NCBI GenBank assembly: GCA_024626585.1
Contig: JANKJI010000003.1
Span: forward strand, 164,237,981 to 164,254,099
Source of the DNA: Ginkgo biloba
Lineage: Eukaryota; Streptophyta; Ginkgoopsida; Ginkgoales; Ginkgoaceae
DNA length: 16,119 bases
Direction: 5' to 3'
Below, in pieces: positions 1 to 8,709 of the stretch. The position numbers were made by a program, and so were the translations under genes. The notes beneath the pieces were generated by a model. The model saw only the letters and a list, made by a program, of their open reading frames with translations, was not told the DNA's origin and did no database searches. Within the stretch, counting starts at the first letter, position 1. Every line of letters starts with the position of its first letter.

Positions 1-230
1 TGACTTCCCTTTAGGGTTTTCTAAGCCTATTTGACCAACTTTGACTTCCCTTTGATCGGGCTTAGAACTAGGGTTTCCTAGTCTACGACATTTATGGAGA
101 CAATAGGTCATCCTCTCTACCATTTAAATAATGTGAAGGATCTAGGAAGGGGAGGAGTGCAAAGAAGTGACCACTGTTGGGTTGGAGTTGGTTTTAAGTT
201 TGTACTCTTCTTACTCTAATATTTCTATTC
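1..230. repeat. LTR-like anonymous sequence at left edge
   Basis: A tgacttccctttxg unit occurs twice (1-14 and 42-55), two agggttt motifs follow, then a catttaaataatg TATA-like string, a GGGGAGGAG purine block (150-158) and a T-rich stretch with tttgtactcttctta (199-213). This composition is typical of the R/U5 part of plant LTRs, but no terminal TG/CA, primer binding site or partner copy is visible, so the call is weak. Confidence 0.25.
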
Positions 231-1240
231 TTATAACTTTGATGTTTTTTCTAATAATGATAACTCGAAAGAATCTTTCAACTTATCCAATTGGGCTTGG
301 GACATGTTTGTGTTGTAGATGCTTGTTATTGCTCGGATAGATGGATGAAATTGTTGGATTTTTGAATGATTATTGGATATTAACTTCCAGTATACTTCTC
401 TATGACTTTTCCATTCAATTGAATCCATGAATTGAATGATGGATTTCAATTCTATTCTTATTAATGATTTGGACAGTACATTCTTCTTCCTTTCTACATA
501 TGGAGATTGTTTTCAGATTGTTACAACTGTTTTAGGTATAGGTCATGTCAGTATTGGCATACCCAGTACATATTGATTCCTAATACCTTTCCCTGCCACT
601 TGGAATACACACACCTGGTGCCTCTAGTCTAAATTAATACTTGCAATTGATTTGTTTGGCTAGTTAGTGGGCAACATGGTTATGTTTTTATTGTTTGTCC
701 CTTAATGTTAAGCATGTTGTTATAATACCCCAGGTTGTTTTTGGGTATGATGACATTGGCATGGGAATGAATTATTAAAACTTGATAGTGTTAATTAATC
801 ACACGTAAGCTTAACTTGAAGTCTCCTTGAGTTTGAGGTGTTGTTATAGCACGTAAGGCCTGAAACTGTCTAATACGTGTTGGAAGTTGGAACTCCAAAA
901 GTGCCCTAGGGGCGAAGGCAACAAGCATGAGTTTTAAAAATCTTGGATAAGAGTGAGAAAATACCATAGGGAATAAGTCCTAAAAGTCTCCTATTAAAAT
1001 GGTGCATTTAGGGGCCAACACTTAGATTGCCGATTGCGGCAAAATGTCTAATGCCAAAACAAGCCTTTTGTATTGTCATACGTTATATGTGGGATCACCT
1101 CATAGGTGGTGAAATGGGAGCATTCCTGGTGGAAAGAGATCAGGGAGCATTTAGCATATAAGCCCCAAGGTAGATCAACCTTCCAAGAACCTCATGTTTA
1201 TTTGCTATATATGTCTTTACAATCATCATGCATGGTTCAA
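231..1240. other. No recognisable gene; possible repeat start near 719
   Basis: I find no protein similarity in six frames. A tgttataataccccagg string near 717-734 resembles the starts of some plant repeats, but no matching end is seen. The only open frame here (minus strand 231-449) has no family resemblance. Confidence 0.4.
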
Positions 1241-3086
1241 CCCTATCTATAGAATAGCCATTTGGTTGCCCTAATCATTGTATCTTGAGCTGTAATGCTA
1301 GTTCCACATGTATAGAAGTGGAAAGCCTGTAGCAATTCCTCTATGCGGTGTCCATGGTAACAGAATATCATTGTATTTGAGAAAAGCAGAATATCCATAT
1401 TTATAGACCCCATAAAAATACCATAATAACTGTATTGGGATTCTTCGATAAAATACAATTAGATTGGATGTGAAATGACCTTGCAATTTCTCAAGGATCA
1501 AGGTCTTTTATTGAAGTAGATTGGATCCAAAAAGAACTTACGAATCACAAAGTTTGGGGTAGGGAAAATAAACACAAGGTATTGATTTTCTAGTTACCAA
1601 TATTATTCCAACGTATCTAGATTGTAGAATGCTAAATGCTCCAAGTATGCACAAGAACCATGCTTACTTGTGAGGGTGTCAACTATTTTGTTAGATTATT
1701 ATGAATATCTATTTGGGTTTCAAAATTTTACTTACTTGTTTTGTTATTTGTTGACCATATCCTCTTCCTATATTTTGGGTCCACTATACCAATTGTATCG
1801 TATGTATGATGTGACTTTGGCGGTGACAAGTGTTTTGTTTTCCTTTAGTTCCATAGTTGTTGTGTGAAGCCTGCTTTCGTATCCCACTTTGAATTGGCAA
1901 TTACTCATTATCCTATGTGTGTAGTTTCTTACTGTTGCTAGCCATGAAGAGAATGTAAATTGAAGTTCCAAATTCTTTGCAGAACAAAGTGAAAAATCTG
2001 AAATCTGGCCAAACTTTTTGACTTTATGAAAAAGAAATCTTGAAATCTGTCCAGGGATGAACAAATTCTGTAATCTTCTTTGCTACAAAATCAAAACTTT
2101 GTTTTGATACCAATTTAAATATCTATCTTGTTAGGTTGATAGAAACAATGTTTTGTCTTATATTTAAGCAATCACAGGAGCAATGCTAAAGTTCCAAAAG
2201 ATAAAATAATGAAAATGCATTCTGGATGTCAAATAAGCACATTCCACTAAGAAGTGCTTTAGCTGAATCATCTCTCGATGAGGTTTTTCATGTTGCTGAA
2301 ACTCTAGAATCTACTCAGTAACAATACTATCCACTATGCAATATTCCTAAATAATCATTTAATGAAAGAGAGATATCCTGGGGAGTCTACCATAGAAATA
2401 AATTCTATAATTCCTCAATAGCAGTAGTGATTGCTTAGTACATACATCAATACTAATTGTGAATAAGATCAATGATTCCACCATAGTAAACCTTGCCCTC
2501 TTTTTGATGGGCCTTCTCCAAATTGCATGTCATGTAGACCTGTGCCAAGATCTAGAATAATTCATTGATCATTTACAAATTAAAGCTAAGGTGGCTACTT
2601 ATAGCCCACATGGTATTTAGACCATATCATATTGGTTGAATTATTTTAACCAGTTAGGATGATTGCTATGGACCAAGAATCTTGAATATACCTACAATAG
2701 CTTCTCTTCAAGCCTCAAGAAACATCCCTAGATAGTGAACTCACCAATCTCCAAGAATATGATTGACACAAAATGTTAGCACGACACACCACTTACTTGG
2801 AAAACCATAATGTAACTCGTACACCACATTAGTTGACAACGCACAATTAGAATATGATAGAAGTTGTTCCCCCCTCTCAACTACGCAAAGCATGTTTGGC
2901 CGTGTGGACATGGCTCTTGAAGTTGCCGCTGCCATCTTTTCACAAGATGTCATGGGTGCAAGCTAAGTCCAAGGTTCGCCTTTTTTAGGGTGGGTTGAGG
3001 TAGTTGTGGGAAATCAACAAATTGTTATTTGGCATGGTCATTTCCCTTGACTACTCATCCACTATCGATTATTTACGCTAAAATAC
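1241..3086. other. Gene-poor stretch without identifiable content
   Basis: Several short minus-strand open frames occur (1243-1458, 1298-1501, 1768-2064, 2741-2953), but none shows a motif or conserved block I recognise, and their lengths are ordinary for AT-rich DNA. A gataccaattt string at 2105-2115 recalls the complement of a Met-tRNA primer binding site of copia elements, without an adjoining LTR end. Confidence 0.4.
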
Positions 3087-3115
3087 ACTAAACCTAACCT
3101 AAGACTAAACCTAAG
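3087..3115 (+). repeat. Degenerate telomere-like CTAAACC run
   Basis: The bases cactaaacctaacctaag followed by actaaacctaagg look like variants of the plant telomere unit CCCTAAA. It is only about four imperfect units, so it may be chance or a very small interstitial relic. Confidence 0.3.
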
Positions 3116-3310
3116 GCAATGAACAACATTAAAGTAAAAGAGAAGGAAACAAAAACAACAAAGAAGAAGATGACTCATGAACGAAGTAGAATAGAAAAAT
3201 GTACAAGCTGAGAAGAGTAAAAAACAAGTGTAGACTCTAGAAATCAAGATGAGGAGGAATGTAGAAGGAGGCCGAAGTGCAAATTCTAGAAATAGAGAAA
3301 TTTTGACAGA
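3116..3310 (+). other. Purine-rich (A/G) tract
   Basis: For about 195 bases the plus strand is strongly biased to A and G (many gaag, aaga and gagg words). The opposite strand is therefore pyrimidine-rich, which leaves it open as 84 codons (3316-3062), but that low-complexity translation resembles no family. Confidence 0.5.
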
Positions 3311-3494
3311 AGACAATTGACATGTATTGAGATGGAAATGACAACAAAATAATTTTTCTAGGATTGGAAAGCTCTTCTATCATGAATGCAATTATGCACC
3401 TCTTATGTTTTGATGGTTAAATTTTTTATTTCTATGTTAGTTCATTTGAAAATATGAAGAAATATATTTATGTATTCAACAAATTCTATGATGA

Positions 3495-3609
3495 TTTTTT
3501 TCATTTTTTTTAGACATTAGTGATAAATTATCAATTGTTTATGCTCATTGAATTTGAATTCGAACTCAAACCTGGTGACTTAGCATGCAAGTGCAGTTCA
3601 ACAGACTAA
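3495..3609 (-). repeat. tRNA-like head with A/B-box-like motifs, possible SINE relic
   Basis: On the minus strand there is an A-box-like TTAGTCTGTTGA (3609-3598), then 30 bases, then a B-box-like GAGTTCGAATTC (3567-3556). About 45 bases further come two A-runs (3511-3504 and 3501-3495). The spacing and order resemble an internal RNA polymerase III promoter of a tRNA-derived SINE followed by an A-rich tail. No tRNA clover leaf can be drawn with confidence and no target-site duplication was established. It could equally be a decayed tRNA-like segment inside another repeat. Confidence 0.4.
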
Positions 3610-3639
3610 TAATTCTCTGCTTAATCAACTCTTAGGTTA

Positions 3640-4977
3640 ATCTTTCCATCCGTCTGGGTTAGGGATTGTTAGTGTAAGGGATAGGCTCTTTTAATTTAAC
3701 AAAGCCAGAGCATAGGTTTAGAAGACAGTGCAAACAAGTATTTATTGGCACTTGAGTGGCATTAATTCCTTTGGGAATCTGAGTTAAACAGGACATTTTG
3801 TATGTATTGGCACTACTAAAAAATCTTATGCTATAGTCCTGTAAGGCATCACCCATGCTATATCCATAGTGTTGTAAGACACACCCACACATGAATACTA
3901 GCTCTATGCATAGTGAGCATCTCACTAGCTATAGAGAGAAGAGTGCCTCCCCCAAGCATAGCATATTATCAGAGACTTTGGTAGGCCTCTGTCTTCGCCA
4001 CTTGGTTGTGCCATTGGAAAACACAACTCCAAGTTAATTTCCTCCTTCTTGGAGGGTTTCATGCTATATTATCTGTTCATTGGAATTTGGACATAGGCCA
4101 TTGTAGCAATTACAAATTATCACATCTTGCAGGGTCTTTTGCCCTCAAACAATCTTGGCTTGATTCGGATTGAGGTTGTGATTTTGTAGTGGTGTATGAG
4201 TTTGCATTGCTGACCTGAGGCTCTTAGGAGACTTGACTTTTTCTTATATGTGTGAGATATGTACTAAATGTTCCCCAAGTCTTTAGGTAGTATAGGAATT
4301 ACTCATACTGAGATGAACACCCTTCTGACCCTCTTCCATTTTTATCTTGTAAGTCACAAAAAAATGGCAAACTTGGTAAGATGGCTTGATCCAGATTGTC
4401 TGCCACTTGTAGTTCATGTGTATAGGTGATGGAATGAAAATGCAGTGATTAAAAATGTTTTCTTTTACAGTAGTTTGCTGGAATGTTTGGCCTCTTTCAT
4501 TTTTGACATTTTCGTATGACTTGCATAGTAGGTTTGTAAATGGTCTTAATTGATTTATGAAATGGCAGGAAACCGATGTTTGGACAACATTTGATTATTA
4601 TTTTAATTTTTGGTTTGTGTGATTGTTTTTTCCTTCAAGAGTTAGTGATGTTTGGTGATTATCTTACATAGTTGCAAACACACTTATTATATGACAGTGC
4701 GTATAATGTGGTATACTCTTTGTTACAACTATCTAGATGGGAATGGGATCAAGATGTTTTTGTTTAAGAAAGAAGGAAATGCATACATCAATGGGAATGG
4801 GAAATAGCAATTGCAAAGGAAAAAGTGTGAAAGTGATGTCTAACTAAAGCTCCTAGAGTGAAAATGGGTATGTGCATTACCATTTTTCATAGCATTGAAG
4901 TAATAGATATACATTACTTGTATGGCCTGGCTGGCAGTTTTGATTCATACAAAAGATCTAACATGTGCTATTATGCT
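3640..4977. other. Upstream flank of the pseudogene, no exon found
   Basis: This is where the preceding APM1 exons (the zinc-binding HEXXH block, the GAMEN motif, the WTKQxGYPV segment) would lie if the copy were complete. I see none of them in any plus-strand frame. The 88-codon minus frame at 3659-3925 is unrecognised. Confidence 0.5.
3831..3893 (+). repeat. Imperfect tandem duplication, about 33-base period
   Basis: The unit ctatagtcctgtaaggcatc ending acccatg (3831-3857) is followed by ccatagtgttgtaagacaca ending cccacacatg (3864-3893), with several mismatches and a small insertion. Confidence 0.55.
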
Positions 4978-5320
4978 ATTCAATCCCAATATTTTTCAAG
5001 TGGCTAACTTGGACATGGGAAATGGGTTGTGCCTATAACTTTATGCTATGGGTCATGCAATGCTTGTAAGACTTCCTTGTTGCACGAAAAGGTTGGAAGT
5101 GTTAGTTTGTCAGGGATGGCACCTTTTCAAAAAGATGGCAGTGACTTTAGTGAGTTATCAGGTTAGGCCTCGAGCATGAAATTACAAGATGCCAAACTAA
5201 TTTGGATAAAGCTAAATGTTGGACAGACTACCTTTTATCATGTGCAATACGATGATGAGCTTGCAATAAGACTCAATTCTTCTACAGCAACAGGTTTGTT
5301 GGATGCCACTGATAGGTTTG
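4978..5320 (+). other. Pseudogene exon a (QSQYFSSG to DRFG region)
   Basis: This is the first recognisable coding block. It reads QSQYFSSG, then a stop (TAA 5005-5007), then GKWVVPITLCYGS, a second stop (TAG 5164-5166), and the strongly conserved WIKLNVGQTTFYHVQYDDE stretch, ending in DRF plus one base of the next glycine codon. All parts share one frame from 4981 to 5320. The 5' edge is uncertain: similarity fades upstream of about 4978 and no convincing AG acceptor is visible there. The ATG at 5176 is an internal methionine codon, not a true start. Confidence 0.85.
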
Positions 5321-5434
5321 GAAAGAATTCAATTTATCATATTATGAGAAATGTATGCACACATTTCACAAAGTTATATTTTCAGAAGCATTCCAAAAAT
5401 CACATGCAGTTTTGTGATATTCTTTCTTTATCAG
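5321..5434 (+). other. Pseudogene intron with destroyed donor (GT to GA)
   Basis: The acceptor tttatcag is intact and joining 5320 to 5435 restores DRFGVLDD exactly as the family requires. The donor side reads G then gaaagaat where a gtaag-type donor is expected, so the invariant T is now A. The intron is 114 bases, a multiple of three, and has no in-frame stop, so an unspliced transcript would stay open from 5167 to 5580. Confidence 0.8.
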
Positions 5435-5556
5435 GGGTATTGGATGATACACATGCACTATGCTCTGCCTATAATCATCCACTATCAACACTACTTTCTC
5501 TGATGGATGTGTATAGAAGGGAGCTATATTATACTATGTTGTCATGCCTAATTGAT
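5435..5556 (+). other. Pseudogene exon b (GVLDD to LSCLID)
   Basis: It encodes VLDDTHALCSAYNHPLSTLL followed by LMDVYRRELYYTMLSCLID, matching the family segment that reads ILDDSFAL and then LLxLxSAYxxELDYTVLSNLI. The 122-base exon keeps the expected phase and ends at a strong donor, gtgagt (5557). There is no stop within it. Confidence 0.88.
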
Positions 5557-5657
5557 GTGAGTATATATATCCTTGATTCCTAGTTTATAAAGAATATCAA
5601 CCACATGCATTCAGTAATAATTCCTATTGGGTGTTTCATGCAAAAATTGTTTTCCAG

Positions 5658-5755
5658 AACAATTACAAAGTTTCAAGAGTGGTCAGTGATGCTATTCCTA
5701 CTTCAGTTGCTCATATTAAGTTGTTCATCATCAATCTTCTTCAATTTGCAACCGA
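5658..5755 (+). other. Pseudogene exon c (NNYKVSR to LLQFATE)
   Basis: After a 101-base intron ending tttccag, the frame reads NNYKVSRVVSDAIPTSVAHI and then KLFIINLLQFAT plus two bases of a glutamate codon. This fits the family's YKVVxxxADAxPEL...IKxFFINLxQxAAE segment. The donor gtaaga follows at 5756. No stop is present, and the 98-base length gives the phase needed by the next exon. Confidence 0.85.
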
Positions 5756-6521
5756 GTAAGATTGTAAAATTTTCTTTTTGCATGCCTATCTTTCTTTCAT
5801 TGGCATGTGATATCAAAGTTTAAAAATTTTGTTTCCTTAATATTCATCTCAAATGAAATTGCATAATGCAAGGAAGTGAGCAAAGTCCATGTCAAAAAAT
5901 CATCATGAGTTCAAGCAGTAGAGAGGTTCATTGTCATTAACTAATTGAGAAGACAGAAGAGTATAAAAGGCTTCAAATACATTTTCCAAATTCATTACCA
6001 AAAAAGCATGCCCATGAATTGTGTGGATGTGAATGAGTTATTAAGCTATGCCAAGTTATCTTAATACACTGTGTCAGCTATCCCATACTTGAGAGTATTC
6101 GACAAACCAAACAAAGTGAGTACTAGCAAAGTTTTATTGTAGTAGTTGAGATTCCTGAAGAAACTTCTTACGAATTTTAATGCATTAAGAAATTGTGTTT
6201 CTCGTTTAACATAGGAAATTGAATTTTTGATTGTGCACGCTCTTTAACAGTCCTAAACCAAAAAGTGGTGCAATGAAAAAATGTCGGGGTTTATGGAACT
6301 TTATATCAGGTTGCAGGCCATTCTATTATATTGATATAGAACTTCAGGATGTAATATGAAATTGAGTTTTTAAGGTTTGGTACCTCTAACATATAATACT
6401 TGATAAGAAAATGTACTTCCAATATTAACATTTTTCTGGCCACGTGGTCAATGCCCCTCAATTAGTTTTCTTCCCATTGTGTTGCTATTTTTTTTTATGA
6501 TTTACTTTCATGGGCATACAG
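5756..6521 (+). other. Large pseudogene intron, 766 bases
   Basis: The donor is gtaaga and the acceptor catacag. I see no coding remnant or clear transposon inside. An agtataaaagg string and a CACGTG core occur within it, but nothing supports a promoter. Confidence 0.7.
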
Positions 6522-6699
6522 GAAATTGGGTTGGGAGCCTATGTCAGGAGAGAGTCACTTGGATGCAATGTTAAGAGGGGAACTGTTAGTGGCCTTGGTT
6601 GTGTTCGGATCTGAAGAATCTAAATCAGAGGCTCTTAGATGATTCAAAGTCTTCTTGAATGACAGGAGCACACCACTTCTATCAGTTGATATTAGAAAG
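6522..6699 (+). other. Pseudogene exon d (KLGWEPMSGESHLDAMLRGE block)
   Basis: This is the best-conserved exon: KLGWEPMSGESHLDAMLRGE, then LLVALVVFGSEESKSEALR, a TGA stop at 6640-6642, and FKVFLNDRSTPLLSVDIRK. The family has an arginine at the stop position (RRF), so CGA to TGA explains it. The acceptor is catacag. The donor gttctg at 6700 keeps GT but is a poor match otherwise. Confidence 0.92.
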
Positions 6700-6801
6700 G
6701 TTCTGCTACTCTTTGAATGGTTTATTTGTTCTGAATCAGTTAATGAAATCCATTATTGATTGTGTATTGGATGATCTTAATGCTAGGGTAATCTTTTCTA
6801 G

Positions 6802-6916
6802 GTTGCCTACATAGCTATCATGCAGAATGTGACAACTTCAAATAGATTTGGCTATGAATCTTTATTAAGAGTTTTTAGGGAGATAGATCTAAGTCAGGAA
6901 AAGGCTCACTTTCTAA
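6802..6916 (+). other. Pseudogene exon e (VAYIAIMQ to SQEKAHFL)
   Basis: It reads VAYIAIMQNVTTSN then GYESLLRVFREIDLSQEKAH, very close to the family's YVAVMQ...GYESLLRVYRETDLSQEK. The acceptor is ttttctag and the donor gtaagt at 6917. No stop lies within the 115-base exon. Confidence 0.92.
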
Positions 6917-7003
6917 GTAAGTGAAGGATCAATGTTGCCTCATTCCATTAGTATTTTATATGTTAAAAGTTTATTACAAAGGAAACTGTAAAATGGATGG
7001 CAG

Positions 7004-7071
7004 GTACAATTGCATCATCTCCAAATCCTAGTATTGTTCGTGAGGCTCTAGACTTTAGTTTGTCTTCTGAG
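7004..7071 (+). other. Pseudogene exon f (TIASSPNPSIV to LSSE)
   Basis: Joined to the previous exon it gives FLSTIASSPNPSIVREALDF then SLSSE, matching the family's LASxPDPxIVxxxLNFxLSxE. The acceptor is atggcag and the donor gtatat. The 68-base exon is intact in frame. Confidence 0.9.
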
Positions 7072-7174
7072 GTATATCCATTACTTTTCATGAAATTATT
7101 TTTTCTACTTTTGAACAATGATCTGGAGCACTTTTTCCAAAATTCTTTATCTTAATTATTGATAAATCGTGCAG

Positions 7175-7252
7175 GTGTGCAATCAAGATGCTATATATGT
7201 TCTTTCTGAAATTAACAAAGAGGGACGGTTAACTACCTAGCTCTAGTTGAAG
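7175..7252 (+). other. Pseudogene exon g with two tryptophan-to-stop changes
   Basis: It reads VCNQDAIYVLSEINKEGR, then TAG codons at 7238-7240 and 7244-7246. In the family this segment is VRNQDALYGLSGVSWEGRE followed by VAWKWLQ, so both stops fall exactly on the two tryptophans (TGG to TAG). The acceptor is tcgtgcag and the donor gtaatg. Confidence 0.88.
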
Positions 7253-8189
7253 GTAATGTTTTGTTGGCTATTTACCAGTCCCATTAGTGTATTGGCTTTG
7301 AATCAATGAGATTGTTAGTTTCATATGCCAGAATTTATACAATGAAGCAAAGGTAAAAATTATCAACATCGCTAAAATACTTATAATATCATTCTGACAG
7401 GCATAACATGCCAGAACTATTTGAGTGCAGGGGATGTATCTCATTTGTTCACTATAGTGCTTGATGTGCATTATCTAATAAGATATCAAACAATCATTGT
7501 ACAAAGTTGTTTTAGAGAGATGTCAACGCTGGTCTTATTAAAGTTGCTCCATTTAACTACAAGGAGGATACTTTTTGTGTACTTGTTGCAAAAAAATAAG
7601 AGCGTATAATTTGATAGGTTGTTTGGAGTATAGTTGCATTTATATAATGGCAAGTAGATGGCTAATTAGTACCCTATAATCCATTGTTGTACCACTCATT
7701 CATTTAGATTACATCCCTTAGCATTCTTAAAACATATTTGACATGCTCTGTGCTTACAGAGAAGATTGTAAAGGACATAATAATTTTAATTTCCTAAGCT
7801 TCCTAAATGGGCTCCCACAGCAAAACAGATTCCAAGAATATGTTGTAATCTCCATTTTCTTATGATGCTGAGTTGTTGTCCTCTGTTAAATTTGAAGCTT
7901 GCAGTTGATTTTTTGATATGGCCTTTAATGATTTTATATAGATTAGCACATTATATTTTCATGGTAAAACAAATGGATATGACTATATTTGAGAGAAGTG
8001 TTGCTAGGTGTTTACTAGTAGATTACAAGTTTCTCCAATTAAGGAACTCTAATTCTTATGTCTAGGATTGGTACTTGATTAAATAGGACTAAATGCTACT
8101 CTACCTTTAATCATACTTGAGATGGTTATAAACAACCAAGTATTATAGTTTCTATATATCCTACTAAATTGGACTTTGCTTTCATGCAG
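7253..8189 (+). other. Large pseudogene intron, 937 bases
   Basis: The donor is gtaatg and the acceptor catgcag. Short open stretches inside it (for example 7421-7609 and 7862-8065) have no recognisable protein similarity and are taken as chance. Confidence 0.7.
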
Positions 8190-8277
8190 AAAAATTGGGA
8201 CCTAATTTGGAAGAATTGGGGTTCAGGATTCTTGATTTCTCATTTTATCAGTGATGTTGCATCTTTGGTCTACACCT
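8190..8277 (+). other. Pseudogene exon h (NWDLIWKNWGSGFLISHFIS)
   Basis: It reads KNWDLIWKNWGSGFLISHFI, matching the family's EKWEYIxxTWGSGFLITRFIS. The 3' edge is uncertain: possible donors are gtctac at 8268 and gtagtg at 8278. Neither gives the phase required by the next exon, so a small indel is likely. Confidence 0.85.
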
Positions 8278-8387
8278 GTAGTGTTTCCTTATTTTAAAAT
8301 GATTTATGCATGTTAGTTTCTAAAACCTATTTGATAAGATTTTAATGCTTTTCTGATAGTACATTTATTTTGCTTTCAATTCACTAG

Positions 8388-8565
8388 TGCCGAAACAGCA
8401 GATGAAATAGAGGTTTTTTTTTCAACTCGTATGCAGCCATCCATAGAATGCACAGTCAATCAAAGTATTGAACGAATTCATATTAGCACACAGTAGGTGA
8501 AGCATCTGCAATAAGAGAAAGGTTTGGCAGATCTACTCCATGTGTTAGCATATCAAAAGTATTGA
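8388..8565 (+). other. Pseudogene last exon, to ancestral stop TGA
   Basis: It reads AETADEIEVFFSTRMQPSIE, then QSIERIHISTQ, a TAG (8494-8496) where the family has tryptophan (NANWV), VKHLQ, a TAA (8512-8514) that fits CAA to TAA, and EKGLADLLHVLAYQKY before TGA at 8563-8565. The terminal LAYxKY is, as I recall it, how plant members of this family end. The acceptor is ttcactag. Confidence 0.9.
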
Positions 8566-8701
8566 GCTTACCTTGGCAATCTAGACTTGATTGACCATTC
8601 TTCTTAATGATTTTCATCTCATTTTTAATTGGATGGTGTTGAAACAATGTCTAGGCATTTTTTGTGTAAATATATTTATGCAAGCCTTGTCTTAGAGTAC
8701 T

Positions 8702-8707
8702 AATAAA
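8702..8707 (+). terminator. Relic poly(A) signal AATAAA
   Basis: A canonical AATAAA lies about 140 bases past the ancestral stop codon, a usual distance for a plant 3' UTR. The motif is common by chance in AT-rich DNA, so this is only suggestive. Confidence 0.35.
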
Positions 8708-8709
8708 CA

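Larger units (their letters stand above)
4978..8565 (+). pseudogene. APM1: Aminopeptidase M1 (APM1-like) pseudogene, C-terminal half, introns retained
   Basis: Nine exon remnants in order match the C-terminal half of plant aminopeptidase M1, an M1 zinc metallopeptidase of the puromycin-sensitive group that trims N-terminal residues from peptides. Landmarks seen by translation: PITLCYGS, WIKLNVGQTTFYHVQYDDE, GVLDD, GESHLDAMLRGEL, GYESLLRVFREIDLSQEK, NWGSGFLISHFIS, QSIERIHIS, and a C-terminus reading LAYQKY then TGA. About 420 codons remain of a protein usually near 870-900 residues. The remnant is the ERAP1-C-like helical region; the zinc-binding HEXXH catalytic half is absent. Breaks: in-frame stops at 5005, 5164, 6640, 7238, 7244, 8494 and 8512, a lost splice donor at 5321, and a phase conflict between the last two exons. 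Introns sit at plausible GT-AG borders, so this is an unprocessed duplicate, not a retrocopy. The identification is by memory of the family; no search was run. Confidence 0.93.

Noticed and set aside
1768-2064. A 98-codon minus-strand open frame, the longest outside the pseudogene
   Set aside because: No motif or family resemblance, and an ordinary length for AT-rich non-coding DNA of this size; no splice or start context supports it.
2103-2118. gataccaattt resembling a minus-strand Met-tRNA primer binding site of a copia element, with ATGGCTAGCAAC-like start further along
   Set aside because: The match covers only about seven bases of the usual twelve, the expected LTR end is not adjacent, and no gag similarity follows.
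2741-2953. A 70-codon minus-strand frame that is somewhat less AT-rich than its surroundings
   Set aside because: The translation has no recognisable domain, and extension beyond its ends meets stops in all frames.
5176-5583. A 135-codon plus-strand frame that looks like a small gene
   Set aside because: It is two exons of the dead aminopeptidase joined through an unspliced intron; its ATG is an internal methionine of exon a.
5951-5972. A TATA-like agtataaaagg string
   Set aside because: It is inside an intron, with no gene beginning downstream.
6438-6449. A CACGTG G-box core in a palindromic context
   Set aside because: It lies inside a pseudogene intron with no promoter nearby; a single hexamer is expected by chance.
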